From contig JABWAY010000006.1 of assembly GCA_013360825.1 (NCBI GenBank), positions 1 to 28,046 on the forward strand: a stretch of DNA of 28,046 nucleotides. The letters are read 5' to 3'. The stretch comes from Candidatus Brocadiia bacterium (GTDB taxonomy: Bacteria; Planctomycetota; MHYJ01; WSZJ01). Position 1 is the stretch's first letter; each line of letters begins with the position of its first letter. Under the pieces are notes generated by a model. It did no database searches. It was not told the origin of the DNA and was given only the letters and a program-made list of their open reading frames with translations. This document shows positions 1 to 7,974 of this stretch, piece by piece. The translations under genes and the position numbers were made by a program.

Positions 1-901
1 CCTCGCCGAGCGCCCTGAGGGCGGGCTGGACCATGGTGGTGTCGTCGCGGGCGATCAGGGCGAGGGCTCGCGCGGAGGCCGCGCGGACGTCGGCGTGGGA
101 GTCCTCGAGGAGGGCGTGGAGGAGCGAGGCGGCGGCGAGGGCGGGGTCGTTCTGAGTCACACCCAGGGCGTCGGCCGCCGCACGGCGGATGCGGGGGACG
201 GGGCTGAGGCGAAGCGCACGGTCGAGAATCGAGACCGCCACGTCGTTGGACCCGCGCCCCCAGGAGTCGAGCGACTCGAAGGCGGCCAGGACGCCGATGA
301 AGTCGTCCTCCCCGAGCGCCGCGATCAGCGCGTCTTCGCCGTCTTGCCCGCAGTTGTAGACCAGCGTGGAGGAGAGTTCGTGGGCGTTCCCTCCCCCGCC
401 CCGCATCAGGTGTCGGACGATCGCGGGGGCGGCCGGGGCGGCCAGGCTCCCCATGGCCTTGAGCGCGCCGGCGGCGTGGAACCGGACCCGTCGCTCGGAG
501 TCGTCCAGCCCCCGGACGATCGCCTCGATGTGAGGTGCGCCGGCCTCCCGCATCCAGGTCATCGCGTCGGCCGCGGCGATCCGCGTGCGGGGGTCGGGGT
601 CGGCGAGAAGCGCGGCGAGGCGTGGGGCGGCCTCGGCGCGCATCTGTCCGAGGTTGAATTTTCCCTGCCAGGCGGCGTCCCGGCTCCCGTCGCGGACATC
701 GGCGAACCACTGGTCGAACGAGCGGCCGGGCTCGACCCAGGGAATGAAGGTCCCGGGTCGGATGTTCCCCTTTCCCGGCGGCGGCGCCATCCGCCCGGGT
801 GCAGGCGCGGCACCGGAGTCCGGCGGGCCGGCGGGCGGATGTTTTTTTTCGCAGGCGGCCAGGATCGTCGCCAGGACCGCCGCGCAGAGAAACCGGTTCA
901 C
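1..901 (-). CDS. HEAT-repeat lipoprotein, 3' end beyond the window
   Basis: The frame is open from a GTG at 901 to the left edge, about 300 codons. The first 17 residues form a short lipoprotein signal ending in the lipobox LAAC, so the protein should be anchored to a membrane by a lipidated cysteine. A Pro/Ala/Gly-rich linker follows. From about residue 85 there are repeated helical units of the HEAT/armadillo type, with patterns such as 'DPDPRTRIAAADAM', 'DDSERRVRFHAAGAL' and 'DSHADVRAASARAL'. Such proteins are usually binding scaffolds, and no catalytic motif is visible. The start is supported by a GTGA overlap with the stop of the upstream HEAT gene and by a GGAGG-like ribosome site about 10 nt upstream, so the two are probably co-translated. 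The partner is unknown and the C-terminus is not seen. Confidence 0.8.
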   Translation of the reverse strand, partial: MNRFLCAAVLATILAACEKKHPPAGPPDSGAAPAPGRMAPPPGKGNIRPGTFIPWVEPGRSFDQWFADVRDGSRDAAWQGKFNLGQMRAEAAPRLAALLADPDPRTRIAAADAMTWMREAGAPHIEAIVRGLDDSERRVRFHAAGALKAMGSLAAPAAPAIVRHLMRGGGGNAHELSSTLVYNCGQDGEDALIAALGEDDFIGVLAAFESLDSWGRGSNDVAVSILDRALRLSPVPRIRRAAADALGVTQNDPALAAASLLHALLEDSHADVRAASARALALIARDDTTMVQPALRALGE

Positions 902-1818
902 CTCGGCTCCTCCACGTTCTCACCGAGCGCCCGCAGCGCTGCCGCGATCGCCGTGCGGACCGGCTTTTCCGGATCCTTCAACCCCTCGCGGAGACCGCGC
1001 ACCGTTCTCTCGCGGGCCTCCGAAGGCGCCTCCGCCAGGGCGGCCGCGGCCTCGATCCGGACGCCGGCGGCGGGATCTTCGAGCGCCGCACGGATCAGGG
1101 CGTCCACGGCGGCCCCGTCTCCCGGCCGGACGGCGCGGAAAACGCGCGCGGCCTGGGAGCGGACCCCCTCGTCCGCGTGCCCCAGCGCCTTCACGAAGCA
1201 GTCGTGCATCGGAAATGCAGACCCGCTCGCCAGCAGTTTCCGGAACGGCCGGGCCGCCAGCGTCGGCGACGTGCGGCCCATGTGCGCGATCAGGGCGTCG
1301 AACGCCACGCTTCCCAGCCCGGCGACCGCCGCCGTCGCCGGATGCTGCACCCGCCGGGACGGATCGAGCATCGCGTCCAGGAGGTCGGGCGCCACGCCGG
1401 AGGCATGCTCCCCCATCACCCCGAGGAACCGGCAGGCCTGCCACCGGACCGACAGGTCACGGTCATGCAGCGCGCCCGTGCAGTCGGGAATGAGTTCGGG
1501 GTCCCGGACAGCGATCGCGACATCCAGCGCCGCGCGCCGGACCTCCGGGGCGGGGGAATTGAAAAGCCCCGCGACAAGCGGAGAAGCCCTCACCCCCATC
1601 GCGGTGAGCTCGTCGATCGCCGCCTGCCGCTCGTCGTCGAGCCGTGACAGCAGCCGATCCGCCCAGGCCTGCTGTTCCGGAGTGAGCCCGGGCCGCCTGC
1701 CGCCCGGCTTGGGCGCGCCTTCCCCGGCCGGCGGCGGGCCCGGTTCGCCGGAGACCGCCGCGGGGGCGAGGACCAGCAGAAGCGCGAGAATGGAGACCGG
1801 TCGCAGGGACTGTGCCAT
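898..1818 (-). CDS. Secreted HEAT-repeat protein
   Basis: This encodes 306 residues. An N-terminal Sec signal peptide (about residues 1-24, hydrophobic core 'ILALLLVLAPAAVSG') is followed by a Pro/Gly-rich linker and then helical HEAT-like repeats from about residue 50 to the end. Examples are 'APEVRRAALDVAIAV', 'DLSVRWQACRFLGV' and 'EKPVRTAIAAALRAL'. There is no lipobox cysteine, so it is probably periplasmic. It overlaps the downstream HEAT lipoprotein by 4 nt (GTGA), which suggests that the two exported repeat proteins work together. It is divergent from the plus-strand DUF4091 gene, with 77 bp between the starts. No clear Shine-Dalgarno is seen before the ATG. A weak TTGAAC/TCCAAT pair in the gap would give a very short leader. 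The function is unknown beyond a likely scaffold role. Confidence 0.85.
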   Translation of the reverse strand: MAQSLRPVSILALLLVLAPAAVSGEPGPPPAGEGAPKPGGRRPGLTPEQQAWADRLLSRLDDERQAAIDELTAMGVRASPLVAGLFNSPAPEVRRAALDVAIAVRDPELIPDCTGALHDRDLSVRWQACRFLGVMGEHASGVAPDLLDAMLDPSRRVQHPATAAVAGLGSVAFDALIAHMGRTSPTLAARPFRKLLASGSAFPMHDCFVKALGHADEGVRSQAARVFRAVRPGDGAAVDALIRAALEDPAAGVRIEAAAALAEAPSEARERTVRGLREGLKDPEKPVRTAIAAALRALGENVEEPR

Positions 1819-1895
1819 GTGCGGGGATTGGACGCCGCGGAACCGCGCGAGTTCAAGAAACCTTTCCCGCCTGCCAGGGGCCGCCCGCTGGCATC

Positions 1896-4235
1896 ATGGA
1901 CCGCGTGAACGCACGCCACGCGCTCGCCGCAACCTTCCTGCTCGCCGCCGCCCGGCTCGCCGCAGAACCCGTCCACCTCCCGGTCACCGCCGACACCTCG
2001 ATCTGCATCCACGACCAGGAACGCGCCCTCAACCAGGGAGCGAAGTCACGGCTGCGCCTGAAGGGCAACGAGCACATTCTGCTCTTCCAGGTCGACCCCG
2101 CCGGCCTGCGCAACCGGACCGTCACGGCGGCACGGCTCCGGATCCGCGCGGCGGGTGAGGTCCGGCTGAAGACCCTGGGAATCTCCACGGTCGCCACCGC
2201 GTGGAGCGAGGGAACAGGGGTCGATGCCGCGGCGCAGAAAGGCGAGTCGTGCTTTCTCGAAGCCGCGCGCGGCGAACGGCCGTGGGGCGTGCCGGAGAGC
2301 GACTTCCTGTCGGTCGTGTTCGGCGCGGGAGGTTCGGTCTGGGACGCGGTGGAGGTGCGGGCGGAGAAAGACGGATGGCTCTCGATTCCGCTTCCCCCCC
2401 GGGTCCTGCACGCGATCGGCGAGGGCGCGTCGTACGGGTTTGCGCTGTCGGACGAGAAGGGGCAGACGCGCTGGAACAACGACGTCTTCAGCCGTGAGCA
2501 GGGGGCGAGCGCGCCGCATGTGGTCCTCGACGTGTGGGAGGAGGGGGCTCCGCCGGCGTCGGGGGCCGCCGTGTTCGTGCCCGTCGAACCGCCGGCTCGC
2601 GTCGACCGGTCGCGGGAACTTCTCGACCGGATTCCGGGCGAGCCCGCCGCGGAGGAGCCGAACGTCCGGTTTCGCATCCTGTACGAAGGCGAGCCGTCGG
2701 CGGCGGGCCCGGTCGCCCGCCGGCTGTGGGACGGGCGGCGGATCGACCTCCGGGCGGCGCGCGGCGAGCATGTCGGGTTCCAGGTCGCGCTCGACGTGGA
2801 GGGGGCGATCGAGGGGGACGGGTGGACCGTGACGCAGGTCCTCCCTGTCGGGACCGGCGCCGATCCGCTGATCCGCGGCCAAGCGGGGCCGGGGCTGTTC
2901 CACGTCGAGCGGCACGTGCCGCGCGACACGGTCCCCGGCCGCGTCGAGTGCCCGATCCGGATCGCGGGAGCGCCGGTGCCGGTGACGCTCCGGATCCACG
3001 CCGCAGTTCTCCCCGACGCGCTCGGTTTCCACGTTTCGCTCAACACCTACTCCTCCCCCGGATCGACGCTGGGCGACCGGCCGGGAAGCGCCGCGCACCT
3101 CGCGCTGGAGCGCGACTTCCACCGCATGGCGCACGAGCACCGGGCGACGATCACCGTCGTGCCGTATTCGCACCATGGCGACGTGGAGCCGGGATTCGCG
3201 CCGGAGCTGAAGGCCGGCGCGGTCTCCTCCTGGGAGTCCTGGGACGCGCGCTGGAAGCCGTACTTCGACGGAAGCGCCTTCCGCGGGCTGCCGCGCGACG
3301 GGGTTCCGATCGACCATTTCTACCTTCCGTTCAGCGAGAACTGGCCGCTGCGGATCCGGGAATACTACGCATACCGCGGGACGCTGGAGGACCACTGGCG
3401 GGACGCTCCGCCGATCGAGGAGGCATTCCCCGCCGCCTATTCCGATGCCTTCCGGAACGCGGTCATTGACGCAGCGCGTCATTGCGCCCCCTGGACCGGG
3501 ACGTCGTTCCAGATCTACCTGAACGACAAGAGCACGTACTGGAAGGCGGACCGCGACTCCTCCTGGTGGCTCCTCGACGAACCCGCTTACCGCGACGACT
3601 TCCTCGCGCTCGCTTTCTTCGGCCGCCTCGCGCGGGAGGGGATCGCCCGCGTCCCCGGGGCGCCGCTGACGTTCCGGATCGACCTGTCGCGCCCGCAGTG
3701 GCGCCGTTCGTACCTCGACGGGCTGGTGGGGCTCGACGTGATCGGCGGCGCCTGCCGCGTGTACCCGGAGCAGGTCTTCGGCCGCGGGGAGGCTGTCTGG
3801 ACCTACGGCAGCGTCCCCGCCCCCGGCGCGGACGGCCAGTCGGCCCGCGCGTGGTGCGTCCAGGCGTTCCTCGACGGCTGCGACGGCGTCGTTCCCTGGC
3901 AGTCGATCGGGCGGCAGGACGCGTGGACCACCCCCGAGGAAACCGCCCTCCTCCTCCCCGCCCGCCCCGGCCACCCCCGCGGGCCGCATGCGACGCTTCG
4001 ACTCAAAATGCTCCGCCGCGGCGCGCAGGACGCCGAACTGCTGCAGCTCTGGCTGAAGAAATCGGGTGCCTCGCGGCCGGAAATCCGCCCCGGGCTCGCC
4101 GCTTACCTCGGCCTCGCCGGAGAATGGCGCCGCGCCGCCCCCGACGACGCGGGCCGCGTCGAATTCAGCAGCCTCGACCCCGGCCGCTTCGAGGACCTCC
4201 GCCGCGCCCTCCTCGAGGCCCTGGACCCGGAATAA
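1896..4235 (+). CDS. Secreted DUF4091/GH123-like protein with N-terminal DNRLRE-type domain
   Basis: This encodes about 779 residues and is the only plus-strand gene. A signal peptide (about residues 1-23) leads into a beta-rich module at about 28-190. Its opening pattern ('TADTSICIHDQ', 'LRLKGNEHILLFQVD') resembles DNRLRE/CBM96-type domains of secreted proteins. The segment at about 230-360 contains 'RIDLRAARGEHVGFQVAL', typical of the N-terminal beta-sandwich of DUF4091/GH123 proteins. A large alpha/beta part follows with an acidic 'LLDEPAYRDDF' motif. The C-terminus has the DUF4091-like signature 'LKMLRRGAQDAELLQLW'. GH123 enzymes are N-acetylgalactosaminidases, but no substrate can be assigned here. 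The ATG at 1896 was chosen because the signal peptide follows it directly; a GTG at 1905 is also possible. It ends 9 bp from the convergent murG stop. Confidence 0.8.
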   Translation: MDRVNARHALAATFLLAAARLAAEPVHLPVTADTSICIHDQERALNQGAKSRLRLKGNEHILLFQVDPAGLRNRTVTAARLRIRAAGEVRLKTLGISTVATAWSEGTGVDAAAQKGESCFLEAARGERPWGVPESDFLSVVFGAGGSVWDAVEVRAEKDGWLSIPLPPRVLHAIGEGASYGFALSDEKGQTRWNNDVFSREQGASAPHVVLDVWEEGAPPASGAAVFVPVEPPARVDRSRELLDRIPGEPAAEEPNVRFRILYEGEPSAAGPVARRLWDGRRIDLRAARGEHVGFQVALDVEGAIEGDGWTVTQVLPVGTGADPLIRGQAGPGLFHVERHVPRDTVPGRVECPIRIAGAPVPVTLRIHAAVLPDALGFHVSLNTYSSPGSTLGDRPGSAAHLALERDFHRMAHEHRATITVVPYSHHGDVEPGFAPELKAGAVSSWESWDARWKPYFDGSAFRGLPRDGVPIDHFYLPFSENWPLRIREYYAYRGTLEDHWRDAPPIEEAFPAAYSDAFRNAVIDAARHCAPWTGTSFQIYLNDKSTYWKADRDSSWWLLDEPAYRDDFLALAFFGRLAREGIARVPGAPLTFRIDLSRPQWRRSYLDGLVGLDVIGGACRVYPEQVFGRGEAVWTYGSVPAPGADGQSARAWCVQAFLDGCDGVVPWQSIGRQDAWTTPEETALLLPARPGHPRGPHATLRLKMLRRGAQDAELLQLWLKKSGASRPEIRPGLAAYLGLAGEWRRAAPDDAGRVEFSSLDPGRFEDLRRALLEALDPE

Positions 4236-4244
4236 GCCCTCCGG

Positions 4245-5360
4245 TCACGCTTCCTGCAGAATCCCCTCGACCTTCCGCATCACAACCTGCGCCGCGACCG
4301 CGTTCCCGAGCTCCCACCCTGCGCTGCTCATCCGCGCGAGCCGCGTCCGGTCGCGGAGCAGCCGCTCGATCCGGTCGAACGCCGCGTCGTCCAGGGCGGA
4401 CTCCGGAAAATGAATCGCCGCTCCCGCCCGCTCCGCCGCCTGCGCGTTCGCCTGCTGGTGGCCGTGGGCGGAATTGGGGAGCGGGACGAGGGCGAGGGGG
4501 ACGCCGAGCGCGGTGGCCTCGGCGATCGTCGTCCCGCCGGCGCGGCAGACGACGAGGTCCGCTGCCCCGTAGAACGTGTCCATCCGGTCGCAGAACGGCG
4601 TGGTCCAGTGCGTGAGCCGCTGGAACCGGTACGCCCCCTCCACGCGGGGCCAGTCGGCCTCGCCGGTCGCGTGCAGGACATTCCAGTCGCGCATCCGTTC
4701 CGCCCGGGAGCGGAAGAATTCGTTCACGGCGCGCGCGCCGAGAGACCCGCCGAGAATTCCGAGGGTCGGCTTGCGCGGGTCGAGCCCCAGCGCGGCCTTC
4801 GCCGACACATCCCGGTCCATCGCGCGGATCGGGTTTCCCGTGAAGACCCCGCCCGGAACGGCGCGGACCGCTTCCCGCCACTGGCAGCACACGAGCTTCG
4901 AGAACCGCGCGAGGAACTGGTTCGCGCGGCCGACCTTCGCGTTCTGCTCCAGCAGCACCACCGGGATCCCCAGCGCCTTCGCGGCCAGCACCGCCGGGAC
5001 AGAGCCGTATCCGCCGACCCCGACCACGACGTCCGCGTGGAACGACCGGAGCTCCGTCCACGCCGCCCGGAACGCCGACCACGACTCGGGAACAAACCCG
5101 CCGACCAGCCCCGTGAACCCGACCCAGCGCGGCGCCGGCATCGCACGCCACTCGAACCGCGTCCGCGACAGGATGTTCGCGTCGATCGGACGCTGCGTGC
5201 ACAGAAACGTCACCCGCGCGTCCGGCCAGCGGCGCCGCAACTCGTCGGCGAGCGCGATCGCCGGAAACAGATGTCCGCCGGTCCCGCCCCCCGCGAACGC
5301 GATCGCAGGGGCTCGGCGCATCTTGCGTTCGGGCTGGGCACGGAAGAGCTGGAGAATCAT
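4245..5360 (-). CDS. murG: UDP-GlcNAc:lipid I GlcNAc transferase MurG
   Basis: MurG adds GlcNAc to lipid I to make lipid II on the inner face of the cytoplasmic membrane. The 371-residue GT28-family protein shows the N-terminal glycine-rich loop GGGTGGH (residues 24-30), a second loop 'LGILGGSLGARAVNEFF', and the donor-binding region 'VCRAGGTTIAEATALGVP' with 'HGHQQANA'. Length is normal for the family. The ATG at 5360 forms an ATGA overlap with the ftsW stop, which supports this start. An internal ATG at 5321, nearer the conserved core, is the alternative. It is the last gene of the dcw operon and is followed at once by the convergent DUF4091 gene. The usual next genes (murC, murB, ddl, ftsQ, ftsA, ftsZ) are not there. 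Confidence 0.96.
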   Translation of the reverse strand: MILQLFRAQPERKMRRAPAIAFAGGGTGGHLFPAIALADELRRRWPDARVTFLCTQRPIDANILSRTRFEWRAMPAPRWVGFTGLVGGFVPESWSAFRAAWTELRSFHADVVVGVGGYGSVPAVLAAKALGIPVVLLEQNAKVGRANQFLARFSKLVCCQWREAVRAVPGGVFTGNPIRAMDRDVSAKAALGLDPRKPTLGILGGSLGARAVNEFFRSRAERMRDWNVLHATGEADWPRVEGAYRFQRLTHWTTPFCDRMDTFYGAADLVVCRAGGTTIAEATALGVPLALVPLPNSAHGHQQANAQAAERAGAAIHFPESALDDAAFDRIERLLRDRTRLARMSSAGWELGNAVAAQVVMRKVEGILQEA

Positions 5361-6568
5361 GGGTGGCTGTCCGGGGGTTGGGGATCCTGAAGTGCGGGGG
5401 CGAGGGGCTCGTGACCGGACGGGGACGACACCGGCTCCGGCACCGCCGGAGGAACAGCCGCGGGAACGGGCGCCGCCACGGGGGTGGATCCGACCGCAAC
5501 CACAAACCCCATCGCCACCATCGTGAACAGCAGCCCGGAGCCGCCGAATGAGATGAACGGAAGCGAAATGCCCTTCGGCGGCACCGACGCCGTCACCACC
5601 GCAATGTTCATCGCCGCCTGGAGCCCGACCGTCACGAGCATCCCGGCGGTCGCCAGCGCGCCGAACGACGACGCACAGCGGCGCGCGATCGTGCGCCCGT
5701 GCCAGAGGAGGAGCAGGAACAGGACAACCACGCCGATCGTGCCGACGAACCCGAGCTCCTCGCCCAGGATCGAGAAGATGTAATCGGTGTGCTTCTCCGG
5801 CAGGAAGAACAGCTTCTGCTTCGACAGCCCCAGCCCGACACCGTACTTCCCCCCCGCCCCCAGCCCGATCAACCCCTGCTTCAGCTGGTATCCCTTCCCC
5901 AGCGGGTCGGCATCGGGATCGAGGAAGATGGCGAGGCGGGCCTTGACGTGGTCGAACCGGGACCAGGCGGCGATCCCGACGACGGGAATCACGGCGAGCA
6001 CGGGCGGGAGGGCATGGGCGAACCGGACTCCACCGAGGAGGGCGACGAGCCCGCCCGACGCGGCGAGAAGGGCGGCGGTGCCGAAGTCCGGCTCGAGCGC
6101 GGTGAGTCCCGCGGCGCACGCGATCGCCCCCGCGGCGGGGAGAAACCCGCCGCGAAACGTCCGGACGCGGGCCGGATCGCGCGTGAGGAGCCACGCGAGG
6201 AAGACCGGCAGCGCGATCTTCATGAGTTCGCTCGGCTGGAACGACATCGAACCGGCGCGAAACCACCGGCGGGCCCCATTGACCTCCGCTCCGACGCCGG
6301 GGATCAGGACCGCCAGGAGCAGCGCCGCCGAGCCGGCGAACAGCCAGGGCGCCGCCGGCTCCCACTTCCGCCAGTCCAGCGTCGCCGCGGCGGCGAATCC
6401 GCACAGGGCGAGTCCGAGCCAGAACAGGTGTTTCACCAGCGTGCTGTCGCCGTCGCCGAGGACGCGGTCCGCGGTCGTCACCGTCGCGCTGTAGATCATG
6501 ACCGTCCCCAGCGCGCAGAGCGCGAGCACGCAGAACACGAACGCCCCTCGGGAGGCCTGGGTCATCAT
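5357..6568 (-). CDS. ftsW: SEDS-family septal peptidoglycan polymerase FtsW
   Basis: FtsW is the polytopic SEDS glycosyltransferase that polymerises lipid II at the division site with FtsI. The 403-residue protein has about ten hydrophobic segments and the family motifs 'NGARRWFRAG', 'QPSELMKIALPVFLAW', 'LEPDFGTAALL', 'EKHTDYIFSILGEELGF' and 'PPKGISLPFISFGGSGLL'. FtsW is preferred over RodA because of its place in the dcw cluster between mraY and murG. murD, which usually lies between mraY and ftsW, is missing. It overlaps mraY upstream and murG downstream by 4 nt each (ATGA), so the three should be coupled in translation. The last 45 or so residues form a Pro/Ala/Val-rich, presumably disordered cytoplasmic tail, which the core family does not need. 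Confidence 0.95.
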   Translation of the reverse strand: MMTQASRGAFVFCVLALCALGTVMIYSATVTTADRVLGDGDSTLVKHLFWLGLALCGFAAAATLDWRKWEPAAPWLFAGSAALLLAVLIPGVGAEVNGARRWFRAGSMSFQPSELMKIALPVFLAWLLTRDPARVRTFRGGFLPAAGAIACAAGLTALEPDFGTAALLAASGGLVALLGGVRFAHALPPVLAVIPVVGIAAWSRFDHVKARLAIFLDPDADPLGKGYQLKQGLIGLGAGGKYGVGLGLSKQKLFFLPEKHTDYIFSILGEELGFVGTIGVVVLFLLLLWHGRTIARRCASSFGALATAGMLVTVGLQAAMNIAVVTASVPPKGISLPFISFGGSGLLFTMVAMGFVVAVGSTPVAAPVPAAVPPAVPEPVSSPSGHEPLAPALQDPQPPDSHP

Positions 6569-7596
6569 CCGATCCTGAGGACGGCGAGGCCGGCGACCGC
6601 CGCGAGGATGGAGGCGATCCAGAATCGGGTGGTGATCTTCTGTTCCGGGATGCCGTCAAACTGGAAGTGATGGTGAATGGGGGCGATTTTGAAGATGCGG
6701 CGTCCGGTGGCCTTGAAGGAGGCGACCTGGAGGATGACCGAGAGGGCCTCGACGACGAAAACGCCTCCGATCAGGACGAGGAGGATTTCCTGCTTGGCGA
6801 CGAGCGCCATGGCGGCGAGCGCGCCGCCGAGCGGGAGCGAACCGGTGTTCCCCATGAACACCTGGGCCGGGTGGCAGTTGAACCACATGAACCCGAGCGT
6901 CGCGCCCGAGAGGGCGGCGCCGAGCACCGCGAGGCCGGAGGCGGCGGGGACATGCGGGAGGCCGACGCCGGCCGCGAGGGCCGGATCGCCGACGACCGCG
7001 AGGATCGCGGTGTAGGCGAGCCCGCTCACGAGGAAGCACCCCCCGGCGAGTCCGTCGAGTCCGTCGGTGAGATTCACCGCGTTGGAGGTGGCCGCCATGA
7101 CCAGCATCGCGAACGCCGGGTAGAGCGCCCCGAGGTCGAACGACCATCCGGTAAACGGCACGGCCAGCACGGTCGAGTGCCCCGTCTGCCAGAGCACGAT
7201 CCCGAGCGCAAGCCCGACGCCGCCCTGGAACATCAGTTTCGGCTTCCCCGCCATCCCGTGCTTCTTCGAGTGGCGCAGTTTGATCCAGTCGTCCGCGTAG
7301 CCGACCCCCCACAGCACCGCGACCGCGGCGAGGCTCGCGAGCACGGGAACCGCCGTCAGGTCGCTGAACGCGACGGCCGCCGCCAGCGCCGACCCGATCA
7401 GGAACAGCCCGCCCATCGTCGGCGTGTCCTTCTTCGTCGAGTGGATCTCCGTCAGGCGCCTGGAGTCCTTCTTCGTGATGTCCTCACGGATCTTGCGGGA
7501 CTTGAGCCACGCAATGACGCGCGGCCCCGTCAGCAGACAGGCGCCGAACGCCGCGACGGCGGCGGCTGCGATCCGGAGCAGGGTCAGAGTGGTCAC
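6565..7596 (-). CDS. mraY: Phospho-MurNAc-pentapeptide translocase MraY
   Basis: MraY transfers phospho-MurNAc-pentapeptide from UDP to undecaprenyl phosphate, making lipid I in the cytoplasmic membrane. The 343-residue protein has about ten membrane segments. Signature motifs are the Asp pair in 'GYADDWIK' (D102, D103), 'NAVNLTDGLDGLAGG' (175-186), 'FMGNTGSLPLGG' (247-258) and the HHH of 'APIHHHFQ' (308-310). In E. coli, B. subtilis and Aquifex MraY the fourth residue of the FMG-motif is Asp, a functionally essential Mg2+ ligand; here it is Asn250. The distance from this residue to the HHH motif, 58, matches E. coli, so the alignment is secure. The start is GTG with a GGGGAG site 5 nt upstream. 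The stop overlaps ftsW. Confidence 0.95.
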   Translation of the reverse strand: MTTLTLLRIAAAAVAAFGACLLTGPRVIAWLKSRKIREDITKKDSRRLTEIHSTKKDTPTMGGLFLIGSALAAAVAFSDLTAVPVLASLAAVAVLWGVGYADDWIKLRHSKKHGMAGKPKLMFQGGVGLALGIVLWQTGHSTVLAVPFTGWSFDLGALYPAFAMLVMAATSNAVNLTDGLDGLAGGCFLVSGLAYTAILAVVGDPALAAGVGLPHVPAASGLAVLGAALSGATLGFMWFNCHPAQVFMGNTGSLPLGGALAAMALVAKQEILLVLIGGVFVVEALSVILQVASFKATGRRIFKIAPIHHHFQFDGIPEQKITTRFWIASILAAVAGLAVLRIG

Positions 7597-7699
7597 CGCG
7601 GCTCCCCTTTCCGAGGGTTCCGTGAGGCTCCGGAGCGGAGGCAGAACGAGACTGCGCCCGCGCCGGGCAAATTGACGACTTGTATTTTATAAATCGGCC

Positions 7700-7724
7700 G
7701 AAGCGCGAAAAAACTACGCGCTTC
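7700..7724 (-). promoter_or_regulatory. Hairpin at the end of the small ORF before mraY, in an AT-rich gap
   Basis: An 8-bp perfect stem (7700-7707 with 7717-7724, GAAGCGCG/CGCGCTTC) encloses a loop of nine bases and includes the TAG stop of the preceding small ORF. Downstream on the minus strand comes the AT-rich stretch around 7680-7695 (ATTTATAAAATA), within a 117-bp gap before mraY. The hairpin could be a weak terminator or a processing site. The AT-rich stretch could hold an internal promoter for mraY-ftsW-murG, but no convincing -35 was found. Confidence 0.35.
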
Positions 7725-7899
7725 TTGCGATCTTCTTCCCGGGCCGCGCCGCGCGCTTCGCACGCCCCGCCGCCTCGTCCTCGCGGCTCATCACAAACAA
7801 CAGCTCCAGCACCGCCTCCTCGTTCGTCGTCCGCTCGCCCTTCCCCAGCACCGCACGCGCCAGCTTCGCCACAGCCTCACGATCGTTGATCCGTTCCAT
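7714..7899 (-). CDS. Small basic protein of unknown function in the dcw operon
   Basis: This encodes 61 residues, chosen from an ATG at 7899 with an AGGAG site 7 nt upstream. The N-terminal two-thirds is predicted helical ('MERINDREAVAKLARAVLG', 'NEEAVLELLFVMSRED'). The C-terminus is rich in Lys, Arg and Ala ('AKRAARPGKKIARSA') and could bind nucleic acid or a membrane surface. It lies between murF and mraY with the same strand and codon use as its neighbours, 75 bp after another small ORF. The two proteins share an N-terminal pattern (Asp-x-Glu-Ala-Val-x-basic). I do not recognise a family. The ribosome site and reading frame support a real gene, but the size leaves doubt. Confidence 0.6.
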   Translation of the reverse strand: MERINDREAVAKLARAVLGKGERTTNEEAVLELLFVMSREDEAAGRAKRAARPGKKIARSA

Positions 7900-7974
7900 C
7901 GCCCCGCTCCTGTTCCTGGTTTCGCGCCCCCGCCCCCGGGTCTCCGCCCCGGGCCGGTGTCGCATGGTTGTCGT

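Noticed and set aside
95..2158. Long open plus-strand frame of nearly 690 codons
   Set aside because: It is antisense to two HEAT-repeat genes and the start of the DUF4091 gene, shows Arg/Pro/Gly-rich nonsense composition and no family pattern. High GC makes such shadow frames common.
4236..4244. Terminator between the convergent DUF4091 and murG genes
   Set aside because: Only 9 bp separate the stops and no hairpin with a T-run was found. Termination must lie within the opposing genes or depend on Rho.
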